In this document: positions 34,476 to 43,147 of the stretch, piece by piece
Layout of the letters: each line of letters opens with the position of its first letter
How positions within the stretch are numbered: the stretch's first letter is position 1
NCBI GenBank assembly: GCA_019637955.1
Contig: JAHBUS010000003.1
Coordinates: forward strand, 248,001 to 312,000
DNA length: 64,000 nt
Direction of reading: 5' to 3'
Source: Pseudobdellovibrionaceae bacterium
Lineage (GTDB): Bacteria > Bdellovibrionota > Bdellovibrionia > Bdellovibrionales > Bdellovibrionaceae
Position numbers and translations under genes: made by a program
The notes under the pieces: model-generated
What the model saw: only the letters and a program-made list of their open reading frames with translations
The model's database searches: none
Told to the model about the DNA's origin: nothing

Positions 34476-35471
34476 ATGAGAGCAGCTCTTCTTTTTTTGG
34501 TGGCGGGATTTCTGGTGGCGGGTTGCCAAACGCCGCCCACCAAAACCTTTGAGTCGAAAGACAATTTCACCAAAAAAGAGGAGTCGGTCCGTGCGAGCGT
34601 GATCAGCGATAAAACGCTGCTCGTCGATGCACGGCCTCCATTCGCGTACGCCCTCTCGCATGCCAGCGGGGCGGTCTCGATTCAGTGGACGGATTTCATC
34701 GAAAAGGATGCGCCGCTGGAGGGTTACCTCGAGAAAGATCTGTTCTTTCACGCGCGCCGGTTGGCGCGGCTCGGGATCGGTCCCGACACCGAGGTTTTGG
34801 TTCTCGGCAGCGGCCGGGCCGGAAATGGTGAAGAGGGGCGCCTGGCGTGGACGTTTCGCCGCATGGGACTCAAAAACGTGCGCTTCGCCGCGCTCGATTC
34901 GATCCGCGCGACCATGACCAGCGAACCGGTGCCGCAACCACCGATCGCGCCCGGAGAACTGGCGCCCGAGAACACGGCGCCCCCGACGACGCAAGCCATG
35001 CCCGCCGAAGTTCCCCTGTGGAAGCCGGTCGAAGACGAGTCCCTCGAGGTGAAGCGCGCCGCGGCCGTCGCCGACATTCAGACGAAAAAGTCGGGGATCG
35101 TGGTGATCGACGTGCGCCCCGAAAAGGACTACCTGCAAGACGCGGATCTGTTTAATAAAATGAATCTCATGCCCAAACTCTTGAACGTCCCCTGGGCCGA
35201 GTTCTTGAGCGCGCAGGGCACCGCCAGCCCGCAAATCGAAGAGCGCCTCAAGGCCGTCGGCGTGAACAAGTCGGATGTCATCTACGTGATCGACGAGCGC
35301 GGTGTGCGCTCGGCCGGAACCACTTTGATCCTGCGCGATCTGGGTTTCTCAAAGGCCGCGAACTGGTCGGGTGGATTCCGCGAACTCGAATGGTCGCGCA
35401 AGGCCCTGCCGCAAAAAGCGGGTCCCCCAAAGACCGTTCCCAAAAAAACGGCGCCGAAACAGCGCCGTTAA
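34476..35471 (+). CDS. lipoprotein with two rhodanese-like domains lacking the active cysteine
   Basis: A 331-residue lipoprotein (lipobox Val-Ala-Gly-Cys, Cys17) with two rhodanese-like domains. The first has LLVDARPPFAYALSHASGAV and the loop VLGSGRAGNG; the second has VVIDVRPEKDYLQ and the loop YVIDERGVRSAG. In active rhodaneses this loop begins with a cysteine. Here the first loop has none and the second has Asp in its place, so catalysis is probably lost and a binding or structural role is more likely. ATG at 34476 has GAGGAG five bases upstream and closely follows lysS. Confidence 0.78.
   Translation: MRAALLFLVAGFLVAGCQTPPTKTFESKDNFTKKEESVRASVISDKTLLVDARPPFAYALSHASGAVSIQWTDFIEKDAPLEGYLEKDLFFHARRLARLGIGPDTEVLVLGSGRAGNGEEGRLAWTFRRMGLKNVRFAALDSIRATMTSEPVPQPPIAPGELAPENTAPPTTQAMPAEVPLWKPVEDESLEVKRAAAVADIQTKKSGIVVIDVRPEKDYLQDADLFNKMNLMPKLLNVPWAEFLSAQGTASPQIEERLKAVGVNKSDVIYVIDERGVRSAGTTLILRDLGFSKAANWSGGFRELEWSRKALPQKAGPPKTVPKKTAPKQRR
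35442..35469 (-). terminator. intrinsic terminator for minus-strand genes, inside the 3' end of a plus-strand gene
   Basis: Arms AACGGCGC (35447-35454) and GCGCCGTT (35462-35469) enclose a 7-base loop. Read on the minus strand they are followed by a run of seven T (35448-35442). It follows the secreted cysteine protein gene ending at 35497. The hairpin also codes for the last residues of the rhodanese-like lipoprotein. Confidence 0.7.
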
Positions 35472-35496
35472 AATCTTAAAATTGAATCGTGGGCTC

Positions 35497-35919
35497 TTAG
35501 AGGCGTTCGACCTTTTTCTTGGCCTTCGCTTTGGATTTCTTGCTCTTCTTCTCGGGAGCGCTCGCGGGCAGGCGCTGCGTGTCGCTGTGGACCGCACGTT
35601 TGATACCGACGGTGCTCATGCAGCTCACGCGTTCTTCGTCCGACGACTCGTCGTTTTTACAAGTGCCGAGCTTTTTAGGGTCAAAGGTGTAGAGCTTGGC
35701 GTTGTCCAGGCAGCGCATGAACTCGTCGTTCGAGAACTGATCGTTGCAGAGAGCGACCACGTAAGAATCGCCGACCTCGCGGGTGGCCGTGAAGCAGAGC
35801 TCTTGGCCGTGTGAATCCAAGAAGCGGTCGCAAGCCGATTCGGGCTTGATGGGTTCAATGTCCGCGCCGAAGGTGAGGGGGGCGGCAAAAGTCAGGGCTA
35901 AAAACAGGATCGCTTTCAT
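35497..35919 (-). CDS. secreted cysteine-containing protein with Lys-rich tail
   Basis: A 140-residue protein with a Sec signal ending in Thr-Phe-Gly-Ala. The mature part has six cysteines in a spaced pattern (ACDRF, ELCFT, ALCND, RCLD, TCKN, SCMS) suggesting disulfides, followed by a Lys/Ala-rich tail of about 25 residues. The segment CNDQFSNDEFMRCLDNA resembles a segment of the secreted protein at 39172-39849, so they may be paralogues. It follows the HD-GYP gene with an AGGAGA site. Confidence 0.7.
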   Translation of the reverse strand: MKAILFLALTFAAPLTFGADIEPIKPESACDRFLDSHGQELCFTATREVGDSYVVALCNDQFSNDEFMRCLDNAKLYTFDPKKLGTCKNDESSDEERVSCMSTVGIKRAVHSDTQRLPASAPEKKSKKSKAKAKKKVERL

Positions 35920-35927
35920 GTCGTCTC

Positions 35928-36875
35928 CTAAGCGGCGGCCTTCATTTTAAACAAAACGGAATACATCGCATTGAGCATCTCGGGGTCGTAACGTCCCGCG
36001 AGCTTCTCTTTCATCATCGTCACGGCTTCGTGCGGGGTCATCGGCACGTTGTACGAGCGCTGCGTGGTCATGGCGTCGTAGGTGTCGGTGATCGCCACGA
36101 TGCGGGCGAACGGGTGGATCTCGTCGGCCACCAGCTGCTGCGGGTAACCGTTGCCGGCCCACGACTCGTGGTGCTCAAAGCAGGCGGCCTTGATGCCTTC
36201 GGTGACCGTGGGATTTTCTTTGAGAATCATCAGGCCGAACTGAGGGTGCTTTTGCATCTGCGCCCATTCGGCGTCGTTGAGAGGGCCTTTTTTGCAGAGA
36301 ATGTCGATGTTCACCTGGCGCTTGCCGATATCATGGAAAAGGGCGGCGACGCCCATCTCCTCAAGGTCCGCTTTCGTAAAGCTCAAGGACTCGGCCAAAC
36401 CCAGCGAGTAAATGCTCACGTCGAGCGAGTGGTTGTAGGTGTAAAAGTCGTGGCCCGAGAGCGAGATTAAGTGCGCCATCGCCGAGGGTTCCGCCTCCAT
36501 GAACTCCACGAACTGCGTGATGATAGGGCGCGATTGATCCAGGGCTTTGTTGACGTCGGGGTTTTCGAAAAGCTCTTCGACCAGGGTCATCGAGGACTCG
36601 CGCAAGACGAGGGCCTTTTCGCGCACGTCGAGATCGCCGGACATCATCTGGTTGTGGACGTAGCCCTTGTAGTGGCGGCGGTCCTCTTCTTTGACGAGAA
36701 AGTGATTTCCCGAATCGCGGGCCATCAGCAAGCGGAGCTTTTCGGCTTCGATTTTGTCGCCAGCGCGCAAGTAGGTGATCATTTGGTTGTTGATCCGCAA
36801 GTGCAGATCGAACGTCGTCGGCTTGCCGGGAATCAGGGTGTTGATTCTGACTTTGAAAAATCCGGGAGTGTCCAT
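35928..36875 (-). CDS. HD-GYP domain protein (cyclic-di-GMP phosphodiesterase family)
   Basis: A 315-residue protein. Residues 1-120 form an N-terminal domain of the type that precedes HD-GYP modules (DUF3391-like). Then comes the HD-GYP domain with His149, the HD pair His181-Asp182 in FHDIGK, His210, His235-His236 and the Gly-Tyr-Pro triplet at 243-245. All metal ligands I can place are intact, so cyclic-di-GMP hydrolysis is plausible. It shares a transcript with the small cysteine-rich secreted protein downstream. Confidence 0.88.
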   Translation of the reverse strand: MDTPGFFKVRINTLIPGKPTTFDLHLRINNQMITYLRAGDKIEAEKLRLLMARDSGNHFLVKEEDRRHYKGYVHNQMMSGDLDVREKALVLRESSMTLVEELFENPDVNKALDQSRPIITQFVEFMEAEPSAMAHLISLSGHDFYTYNHSLDVSIYSLGLAESLSFTKADLEEMGVAALFHDIGKRQVNIDILCKKGPLNDAEWAQMQKHPQFGLMILKENPTVTEGIKAACFEHHESWAGNGYPQQLVADEIHPFARIVAITDTYDAMTTQRSYNVPMTPHEAVTMMKEKLAGRYDPEMLNAMYSVLFKMKAAA

Positions 36876-36964
36876 GCTTTGAGTGTACTCCCTCTCTCGA
36901 GCATGCGCTCCAAAATCCCGTTTTGAGACGTGACAAAGGACCAGGGTTTTTCTACGCTTTTCTC

Positions 36965-39079
36965 GTGAGAGATGAACCGAAGAAGCCCAAGCTGAAACTC
37001 GAAACGGACGTGCAGTACCTCAAAGGGGTCGGTCCGAAGCTGGGCGCGCTTTTGTCCAAACGTGGCATTCGCACCGTGCTGGACCTTTTGACGTATTACC
37101 CCCGTGCCTACGAAGACCGCCGCGCGGCCCGCAATATCGGCACGCTCAAAGGCGATGACTTGGTGAGCCTCAAAGCCCAGGTCATCAAGGTCTCGTCGTT
37201 TCACATGGGCCGCTCGAAACGCAAAATTTACGACGTGCTCATTCGCGATTCGAGCGGGCAGATTCACTGCAAGTATTTCCGCGTTCCCTACAAAGGCTAC
37301 TTCGAGCGCTTTCAGCCGTTTCAAGAGGTTCGCGTTGTTGGCAAGGTGACCGATTACCGCGGCAAGCTCGAGTTTCACCATCCCGATTTGCGCGACATCG
37401 AGCCCGATGAGGACTTGCAAGACGTGCTCGTGCCGATTTACGTCGAGATCGAAACGCTCTCGTCCACCAAAATCGCGCGGCTCGTGCGTTTGGTGCTCGA
37501 GCAGCTCCCGCCCGAGGCCGTCCCGGTCGAAAAGTTTCCGGCCGCCTTGCGCGAAAAACACGGACTCATCACCCGGTGGCAGGCCCTGCAGCAGCTGCAC
37601 GCCCCGTCGCCCGAAGACGCCGCGGCATTGATGGAGCAAAAATCGGCGGCCCACCGGCGCATCATTTTCGAAGAGTTTTTCTGGATGGAGCTTTACCTCG
37701 CGGCCCGCAAAAGCGGTTTGCAAAAAGAGCAGGGCGTTCCCATCAAAGCGCGGGGCGAGTTGAGCGAGCGTCTCATCAAGAGCCTGCCGTTCGAACTGAC
37801 CGGCGCGCAGAAGCGCGTGATCCAGGAGGTCAACAAGGACCTCGCCAAAGAGCACCCGATGTCGCGTCTGGTGCAAGGGGATGTGGGCTCCGGAAAAACC
37901 ATGGTCGCTTTGCTCGCAGCGCTGCAAGCCATCGAGGCGGGACATCAGGCGGGCTTGATGGCGCCGACCGAGATTTTGGCCGAACAGCATTTTCGCAACG
38001 CCAAGAAACTCTTCGAACCGTTGGGTCTGCGCGTGGCGCTGTTGACCGGGAAATCCAAAGCCAAAGAGCGCGGCGAGCTTCTTGCCGCCCTTGAAGCCGG
38101 AGAGATTCATTTCTTGATCGGCACGCACGCGCTGATCGAAGACGTGGTGCAGTTCCGCTCGCTGGGACTTGTGATCATCGATGAGCAGCACCGCTTCGGC
38201 GTCGAGCAGCGCGCCAAGCTCAAGCGCAAAGGCGTATCGCCGCATTTCCTGGTCATGACCGCGACGCCCATTCCGCGAACGCTGGCGATGACCGTTTACG
38301 GTGATTTGGACGTGTCGGTTCTGGATGAGCTTCCTCCCGGGCGAAGCCCGATCCAGACGCGCGTGATCTTTGACTCCAAACGGGTTGAAGCCATGAACTT
38401 CATGGCGGCGCAGATCGAACGCGGGCGTCAGGCCTATATCGTCTACCCCCTGGTCGAAGAGTCCGAAAAGATCGATCTGAAAAATGCGCTCGAAGAATTT
38501 GAAAAACTGAAAACTCAATTTCCCAAGTACAAATTCGGCCTTTTGCATGGCCGCATGAAGTCCGACGAAAAAGACGAAGTCATGGATCAGTTTCGCAAAG
38601 GCGAGATCCAGGTGCTCGTCTCGACGACGGTCATCGAGGTTGGCGTCGACGTGCCGAACGCCAACATCATGGTGATCGAGCATGCCGAGCGCTTCGGCCT
38701 TTCGCAGCTGCACCAGTTACGCGGGCGGGTCGGGCGGGGCGAGCACAAAAGTTTTTGCGTGATGATCATGGGCCATGCCGTGAGCCAAGAGGCCCGCGAG
38801 CGCACGGCCTTCATGGAAAAAACCTCCGATGGTTTTAAGGTCGCCGAATTTGATCTCGAGCTGCGCGGACCTGGGGAGTTTTTAGGAAGCCGCCAGTCAG
38901 GCCTCCCCGGGTTTCAAATGGCCAACCTGGTTCGCGACGTGACGACGCTGATGGAGGCGCGCGAGGCCGCTTTCGATCTTTTGAAAGCCGATCCCAAGCT
39001 GGCCAAGCCCGAGAATGAGCATCTGCGAGCCGAGCTTTTTGACAAGCACGGACCCACGGCCCTGGCAGGGATCGCCTGA
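36965..39079 (+). CDS. recG: ATP-dependent DNA helicase RecG
   Basis: A helicase of about 704 residues that remodels stalled forks and branched DNA. The N-terminal wedge/OB domain runs to about residue 270, followed by Walker A GDVGSGKTMVA, the DEQH box, MTATPIPRTLAM, LPPGRSPIQT and the motif VI region QLRGRVGRG. Length is normal. GTG at 36965 is chosen; TTG at 36923 would add 14 residues. It lies opposite the HD-GYP gene. Confidence 0.93.
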   Translation: MRDEPKKPKLKLETDVQYLKGVGPKLGALLSKRGIRTVLDLLTYYPRAYEDRRAARNIGTLKGDDLVSLKAQVIKVSSFHMGRSKRKIYDVLIRDSSGQIHCKYFRVPYKGYFERFQPFQEVRVVGKVTDYRGKLEFHHPDLRDIEPDEDLQDVLVPIYVEIETLSSTKIARLVRLVLEQLPPEAVPVEKFPAALREKHGLITRWQALQQLHAPSPEDAAALMEQKSAAHRRIIFEEFFWMELYLAARKSGLQKEQGVPIKARGELSERLIKSLPFELTGAQKRVIQEVNKDLAKEHPMSRLVQGDVGSGKTMVALLAALQAIEAGHQAGLMAPTEILAEQHFRNAKKLFEPLGLRVALLTGKSKAKERGELLAALEAGEIHFLIGTHALIEDVVQFRSLGLVIIDEQHRFGVEQRAKLKRKGVSPHFLVMTATPIPRTLAMTVYGDLDVSVLDELPPGRSPIQTRVIFDSKRVEAMNFMAAQIERGRQAYIVYPLVEESEKIDLKNALEEFEKLKTQFPKYKFGLLHGRMKSDEKDEVMDQFRKGEIQVLVSTTVIEVGVDVPNANIMVIEHAERFGLSQLHQLRGRVGRGEHKSFCVMIMGHAVSQEARERTAFMEKTSDGFKVAEFDLELRGPGEFLGSRQSGLPGFQMANLVRDVTTLMEAREAAFDLLKADPKLAKPENEHLRAELFDKHGPTALAGIA

Positions 39080-39171
39080 AGATCAATTTCTTTTGAACCT
39101 TCGATAAAGAGGGTCGGGGGGCCCGAACAGGACTTGTGAGCGGCAAGAGGGTCGGTTCATCATCAAAGTCT

Positions 39172-39849
39172 ATGCTGATCAGATGGATGACCGTCGTTGC
39201 GATTGTGGGATTTTCGGCCGTAAGCTCCGCCCAGCTCATGACTCAAGCCGAGCGGGTGCAAAACCTGATTCAAGAAAGCGGCAAAACGATCGAGGCGCAA
39301 AAGGCGCTGCAGGTCCGCTGTTCCAAAATTTCGATGGTGTACACGGGCGTCAAAAAAAACTGCGCCCAGGCCGCCTCCGCGGGGCTTCATGATCCCGGTG
39401 CGGTTGCCTTCTGCGCCGAGCTTGATGACAACTCGCTCGACTACTGCCTCAAGAGCATCAAGGGGCGCGCGTTTTCGGCCGAAACTCTCAAACTCTGTTC
39501 TCAGGTCAATGGCCGCGGCTATTACTTCTCGGACCGGGCGAACTGCTTGGACTATTTTGCCGAAACCACGGGCCAATTCGATGCCAGCTTGGTGTCTTTC
39601 TGCTTTTCGCAGTTCAGCAACAACTTCCGTCAGTCTCTGGGTTGTTTGAACGCCGTCCGCGACCGGCAAGGGAGCGTCGACCGTCTCAAGCGCGCCTGCC
39701 AGGGGCGCCCGCACACCAGCAACGATGGATCGCACGAGCTGGAAGCGTGCGTGGATGAAGTGATGCGGAAAGAACCCTCGATTTGCGCGCCCGAGAAGTC
39801 CGCGACCACCGCCAGGCCCGCACCCACGCCGGCGAGCACGCAGCGCTGA
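39172..39849 (+). CDS. secreted cysteine-rich hypothetical protein
   Basis: A protein of about 225 residues with a Sec signal ending in Ser-Ser-Ala before Gln. It has repeated helical units each holding a cysteine pair: VRCSKISMVY/KNCAQA, AFCAEL/DYCLKS, KLCSQV/NCLDYF, SFCFSQF/GCLNAV and RACQGR/EACVDE. The unit with QFSNN and GCLNAV resembles the small secreted protein at 35497-35919. These look like a disulfide-linked helical repeat in the periplasm. ATG at 39172 is preferred to a GTG at 39136. No named family. Confidence 0.7.
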   Translation: MLIRWMTVVAIVGFSAVSSAQLMTQAERVQNLIQESGKTIEAQKALQVRCSKISMVYTGVKKNCAQAASAGLHDPGAVAFCAELDDNSLDYCLKSIKGRAFSAETLKLCSQVNGRGYYFSDRANCLDYFAETTGQFDASLVSFCFSQFSNNFRQSLGCLNAVRDRQGSVDRLKRACQGRPHTSNDGSHELEACVDEVMRKEPSICAPEKSATTARPAPTPASTQR

Positions 39850-39931
39850 CGCTTCAAATCATTCGCGAAATTAAGGCATCCCCGGTTTTATTTTCTTTTC
39901 ATTACACCCCGACTTTGGTCAGATTTTTGGC

Positions 39932-39947
39932 GGGCTCACGTGAGCCC
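39932..39947. promoter_or_regulatory. perfect 16-bp palindrome upstream of the S8 protease
   Basis: GGGCTCACGTGAGCCC is fully self-complementary. A second element, TTCACG-ATT-CGTGAA (39974-39988), lies just before the AAGGAGGGG ribosome site at 39992-40000. With no T-tract after the first, an operator or mRNA leader structure controlling the protease is more likely than a terminator. Confidence 0.45.
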
Positions 39948-40006
39948 AAGGCCAACAGATGGCCCCGCGGATCTTCACGATTCGTGAAACTAAGGAGGGG
40001 ATTCCT

Positions 40007-42103
40007 ATGAAACAGTCTCTACAAGGACTGATCGGAGCATTGACCGTGGCGCTCTCGCTCAACGCGGGCGCAGGCGAACTGCTCAAATTCGAAAAAGGTG
40101 ACGTCGATCTTCGCGGACTTCAGTCCGTCTTCGCCGCCAATGAGCAGGACGAGCAAATCTGGATCGTTCAGTTTAAATCGGTCATCACGCCCGCGGACCA
40201 CAAAGCTCTCAAGGCGGCCGGCGCGAAAGTGTACCGCTACGTTCCCGAAGACGCGCTCGTCGTGCGCGGCTCGCGCCAAGCGATGAAAACTCGTTTGGGT
40301 TCGGACCTCCAAGGCTTCATGCCTTTCAGCGGTGAGTTCAAACTCTCGACCGCGCTGCCGGCCTTCTCGGTGTTCTCCTCGCAAAAGCGCGACATCTTCA
40401 CTTTGACCTTCATTCACAACGACGAAGTCAAAGCGGCGCTGGAGCAAATCCAAAAGCTCGATCCGCAAATGAAAGTCGTGCAAAAATCGGGACGTTTCGT
40501 TGACGTCGTGATGAACGCCGCCGCCGTGCCCGCGCTCTCGCGCGTGAACGCGCTTGAGTTCGTCGAGCCGCGCGCCGAAATCGTGCCGCTCGCGCTGCCG
40601 ATGGGCGAAGACGTCGGAACGCTCGCTCCCGGTGACTATAGCGATTACACCGGTTTTGAAACCGGCACCAAAGTGATGAACTTCGAAAACGCCTGGCAAG
40701 CCGGCTTCAAAGGCGAAGGCCAAATCGTGTCGGTGGCCGACACCGGCTTGGATCTCGGCGAGATCAACCGCGTTTCGGGTGAGTTTCAAGGCGCGGTCCT
40801 CAAAGGTTACGCCGTCGGCGTGGGCGCCAAAACATGGGAAGATCCCATGGGTCATGGCACGCACGTGGCCGGCTCGGTCGCGGGCCGCGGCACCGCTTCG
40901 GGCGGAAAATTCCAAGGCGGCGCTCCCAAAGCGATGCTGATCCCCGAAGGCATGTGGTCGCCGATCATCGACAACTTGACCGTTCCGCCGAAACTCTCGC
41001 AGTTGTTCCAGCCCGCGTTCAATGATGGCGCGCGCTTGCACACCAACTCGTGGGGCAAAGCCGCCGACTTCGGCGCTTACGACTCGATGGCGGTTCAAGC
41101 CGATGAGTTTCTCTTCAACAACCAAACGATGCTCGTTCTCTTCGCCGCGGGGAACAGCGGCGTCGATAAAGATGCCAACGGCGTGATCGATCGCAACTCG
41201 ATCGGTACTCCCGGCACCGCAAAGAACGTTTTGACCGTCGGCGCGAGCGAGAATTTGAACGCTCTCGGCGGCATTCAAAAGCAAATCAAAGAGCTCGGTT
41301 CGGCCAAAGCCAACTGGCCCGCGGAACCGATCTGGTCCTCGAAACTTTCGGACGACCCGAACGGCATCGCGGCGTTCAGCTCGCGCGGCCCCACTCGTGA
41401 CGGCCGTTTGAAGCCCGAGATCGTGGCTCCCGGAACCAACATCCTGTCGGCCTTCTCGCAAGTGCCCGGCGCGAACCAACTCTGGGGCAAATACAACGAC
41501 CACTACGCCTACTCGGGTGGAACATCGATGGCGACGCCGCTCGCCGCCGGTGCCGCCGCGATCGCGCGCGAAGTGTTGATCAAAAAGCACGGCTTGGGAG
41601 ACCCCTCGGGTGCCATGGTCAAAGCGCTTCTGATGCACACGGCAGTGGACCTCTACCCCGGTCAGTACGGTGAAGGCACTCCCACGCAAGAGCTCACGCA
41701 CCGCCCGAACAACGATCAAGGCTACGGCCGCGCGGATCTGGCGAATGTCGTGAATGTCGGGGCTGGCACTCAGCTCGTCGACAACAAGACCGGTGTCGGC
41801 ACGGGTGAGAAAGTGGAGATCGCCTTTAACGTGGTGAAGGGCCAAAACCTTCTGGCGAACATGGTGTACTTCGATGCGCCCGGAACGCCGTCGGCGGCCA
41901 CCGCGTTGGTGAACAACTTGGACATGACGCTGCTTACGCCCGACGGGCAGGAGATCGGCACTCGTGACGCCAAGAACAACCATGAAATCTTGGAAATGGC
42001 GAACCTGCCCGCAGGCCGTTACACGCTCGTGATCAAGGGCACCAATGTGCCAATGGGCAAGAGCGGTAAACAGCCCTACGCACTCGCTCTCACGGTCAAG
42101 TAA
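40007..42103 (+). CDS. subtilisin-family (S8) serine peptidase, secreted
   Basis: A 698-residue secreted protease. A Sec signal ending in Ala-Gly-Ala is followed by an inhibitor-like propeptide (to about residue 195) and the peptidase domain: Asp245 in VADTGLD, His283 in GHGTH, oxyanion Asn383 in AAGNSG and Ser507 in SGGTSMATP. The last 110 residues form a beta-sandwich of the pre-peptidase or P-domain type, often removed on maturation. ATG at 40007 has a strong AAGGAGGGG site. It probably digests external protein. Confidence 0.93.
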   Translation: MKQSLQGLIGALTVALSLNAGAGELLKFEKGDVDLRGLQSVFAANEQDEQIWIVQFKSVITPADHKALKAAGAKVYRYVPEDALVVRGSRQAMKTRLGSDLQGFMPFSGEFKLSTALPAFSVFSSQKRDIFTLTFIHNDEVKAALEQIQKLDPQMKVVQKSGRFVDVVMNAAAVPALSRVNALEFVEPRAEIVPLALPMGEDVGTLAPGDYSDYTGFETGTKVMNFENAWQAGFKGEGQIVSVADTGLDLGEINRVSGEFQGAVLKGYAVGVGAKTWEDPMGHGTHVAGSVAGRGTASGGKFQGGAPKAMLIPEGMWSPIIDNLTVPPKLSQLFQPAFNDGARLHTNSWGKAADFGAYDSMAVQADEFLFNNQTMLVLFAAGNSGVDKDANGVIDRNSIGTPGTAKNVLTVGASENLNALGGIQKQIKELGSAKANWPAEPIWSSKLSDDPNGIAAFSSRGPTRDGRLKPEIVAPGTNILSAFSQVPGANQLWGKYNDHYAYSGGTSMATPLAAGAAAIAREVLIKKHGLGDPSGAMVKALLMHTAVDLYPGQYGEGTPTQELTHRPNNDQGYGRADLANVVNVGAGTQLVDNKTGVGTGEKVEIAFNVVKGQNLLANMVYFDAPGTPSAATALVNNLDMTLLTPDGQEIGTRDAKNNHEILEMANLPAGRYTLVIKGTNVPMGKSGKQPYALALTVK

Positions 42104-42162
42104 GGGACTTTCAAGAGATTTTCTAAGTCTCTGAAATCAATAAAGAATTTCAATCTCCAGAA

Positions 42163-42184
42163 CCCTGCCTCAAGGCGGGGTTTT
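42163..42184 (+). terminator. intrinsic terminator after the S8 protease
   Basis: CCCTGCC, loop TCAA, GGCGGGG (one T-G pair), then TTTT. It follows the S8 protease stop by 60 bases and separates it from the carD promoter. Confidence 0.75.
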
Positions 42185-42237
42185 GGCGTTCACGGGTGTT
42201 GTTTTTTCATAGCGGGCACCCCGAGGGGCCAATTCTT

Positions 42238-42266
42238 TTGATAGATCGTGTCATATGGGCTATAAC
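42238..42266 (+). promoter_or_regulatory. near-consensus sigma-70 promoter of carD
   Basis: The -35 box TTGATA (42238-42243) and the -10 box TATAAC (42261-42266) each differ from consensus at one position and are separated by exactly 17 bases. Transcription should start near 42273, giving a leader of about 70 bases before the carD ATG at 42346. Confidence 0.75.
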
Positions 42267-42345
42267 TTGGGCGGCTCGAAGCTCACCCGAACCTCGAGCG
42301 TTAATGATCCCGCTCCCCCTGGAGCGAACATGAGAGAGGCTTTGC

Positions 42346-42900
42346 ATGAATAAACTGGGACCTCGTGAGAGCGCGATCCGTGAGCGCTCAAAAGCCCAAA
42401 TGCCATTTAAGGCCGTCGACTTCAAGGTCGGCGACAATGCCGTGTACCCAGGTCACGGTGTGGGCACAGTGATCTCGATCGAAACCAAAGAAATCATGGG
42501 CTCGAAAGCGGACTTCTACATCGTTCAGATCCGCGAAACCGGCATGAAAGTCATGGTTCCCAAAAACAATGCGGCCAGCGTGGGCCTTCGCCCCATCATC
42601 TCTCGTGAAGAGGCCGACAAAGTGATCCAAATTCTCAAAACGACCAATGTCAAAATTGACAATCAGACTTGGAACCGCCGGTACCGCGAGTACATGGAAA
42701 AAATCAAAACCGGTTCGGTCTACGAAATCGCCGAAGTTCTGCGCGATCTCTTCGTTCTGAAAGTGGACAAAGAGCTCTCTTACGGCGAGCGCAATATGCT
42801 CGAAACCGCGCGCAAGCTCCTCATGAAGGAGTTGACCTTGGCGGTGGACGAAAAAGAGCTGTCCGCTCAAGAGGACGTGCGCGCCATCTTCGGTCTTTAA
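42346..42900 (+). CDS. carD: CarD/CdnL family RNA polymerase-binding regulator
   Basis: A 184-residue CarD-like factor that binds the RNA polymerase beta subunit and stabilises open promoter complexes, often at rRNA genes. The N-terminal Tudor-like domain starts with FKVGDNAVYPGHGVGTV, and the C-terminal helical domain carries NRRYREYMEKIKTGSVYEIA and ELSYGERNMLETARKLL. A roughly 18-residue N-terminal extension precedes the usual start MPFKAV. If that shorter form is used, the start is at 42400. Confidence 0.9.
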   Translation: MNKLGPRESAIRERSKAQMPFKAVDFKVGDNAVYPGHGVGTVISIETKEIMGSKADFYIVQIRETGMKVMVPKNNAASVGLRPIISREEADKVIQILKTTNVKIDNQTWNRRYREYMEKIKTGSVYEIAEVLRDLFVLKVDKELSYGERNMLETARKLLMKELTLAVDEKELSAQEDVRAIFGL

Positions 42901-42943
42901 GACATCCGCCTGCGTTCGGTTTGGTGCTGAACCTGATTGGCAA

Positions 42944-42969
42944 AAAAACCCGCCCACCGGCGGGTTTTT
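42944..42969 (+). terminator. strong intrinsic terminator after carD
   Basis: AAAAACCCGCC and GGCGGGTTTTT (11 bp) flank a CACC loop. The structure is symmetric, so it can also act on the minus strand. It lies 44 bases after the carD stop and isolates carD from the gltX operon. Confidence 0.88.
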
Positions 42970-43147
42970 CTTTTTCGGGCGATCGCGTGTGAAGGCGGGG
43001 CGTTTCCGCCTCGGAGACTGGGTGCGTCGAGGTCCGCCAGATCCCGTGCCTCGGCGTTCTCGTCGCTGACATCGCACCCCTAGTGTTGCTAGGCTGGAGA
43101 ACTCGAACGGGCCGCACATCTGCGATCCGTCCACCGGAGGTCTCCCT

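Noticed and set aside
36833-38713. 626-aa minus-strand frame opposite recG
   Set aside because: Composition is that of an antisense shadow of recG; no domain and no start signal.
40019-41983. 654-aa minus-strand frame opposite the S8 protease
   Set aside because: Long only because GC-rich codon usage suppresses stops on the opposite strand; His/Arg/Val-rich with no recognisable fold.
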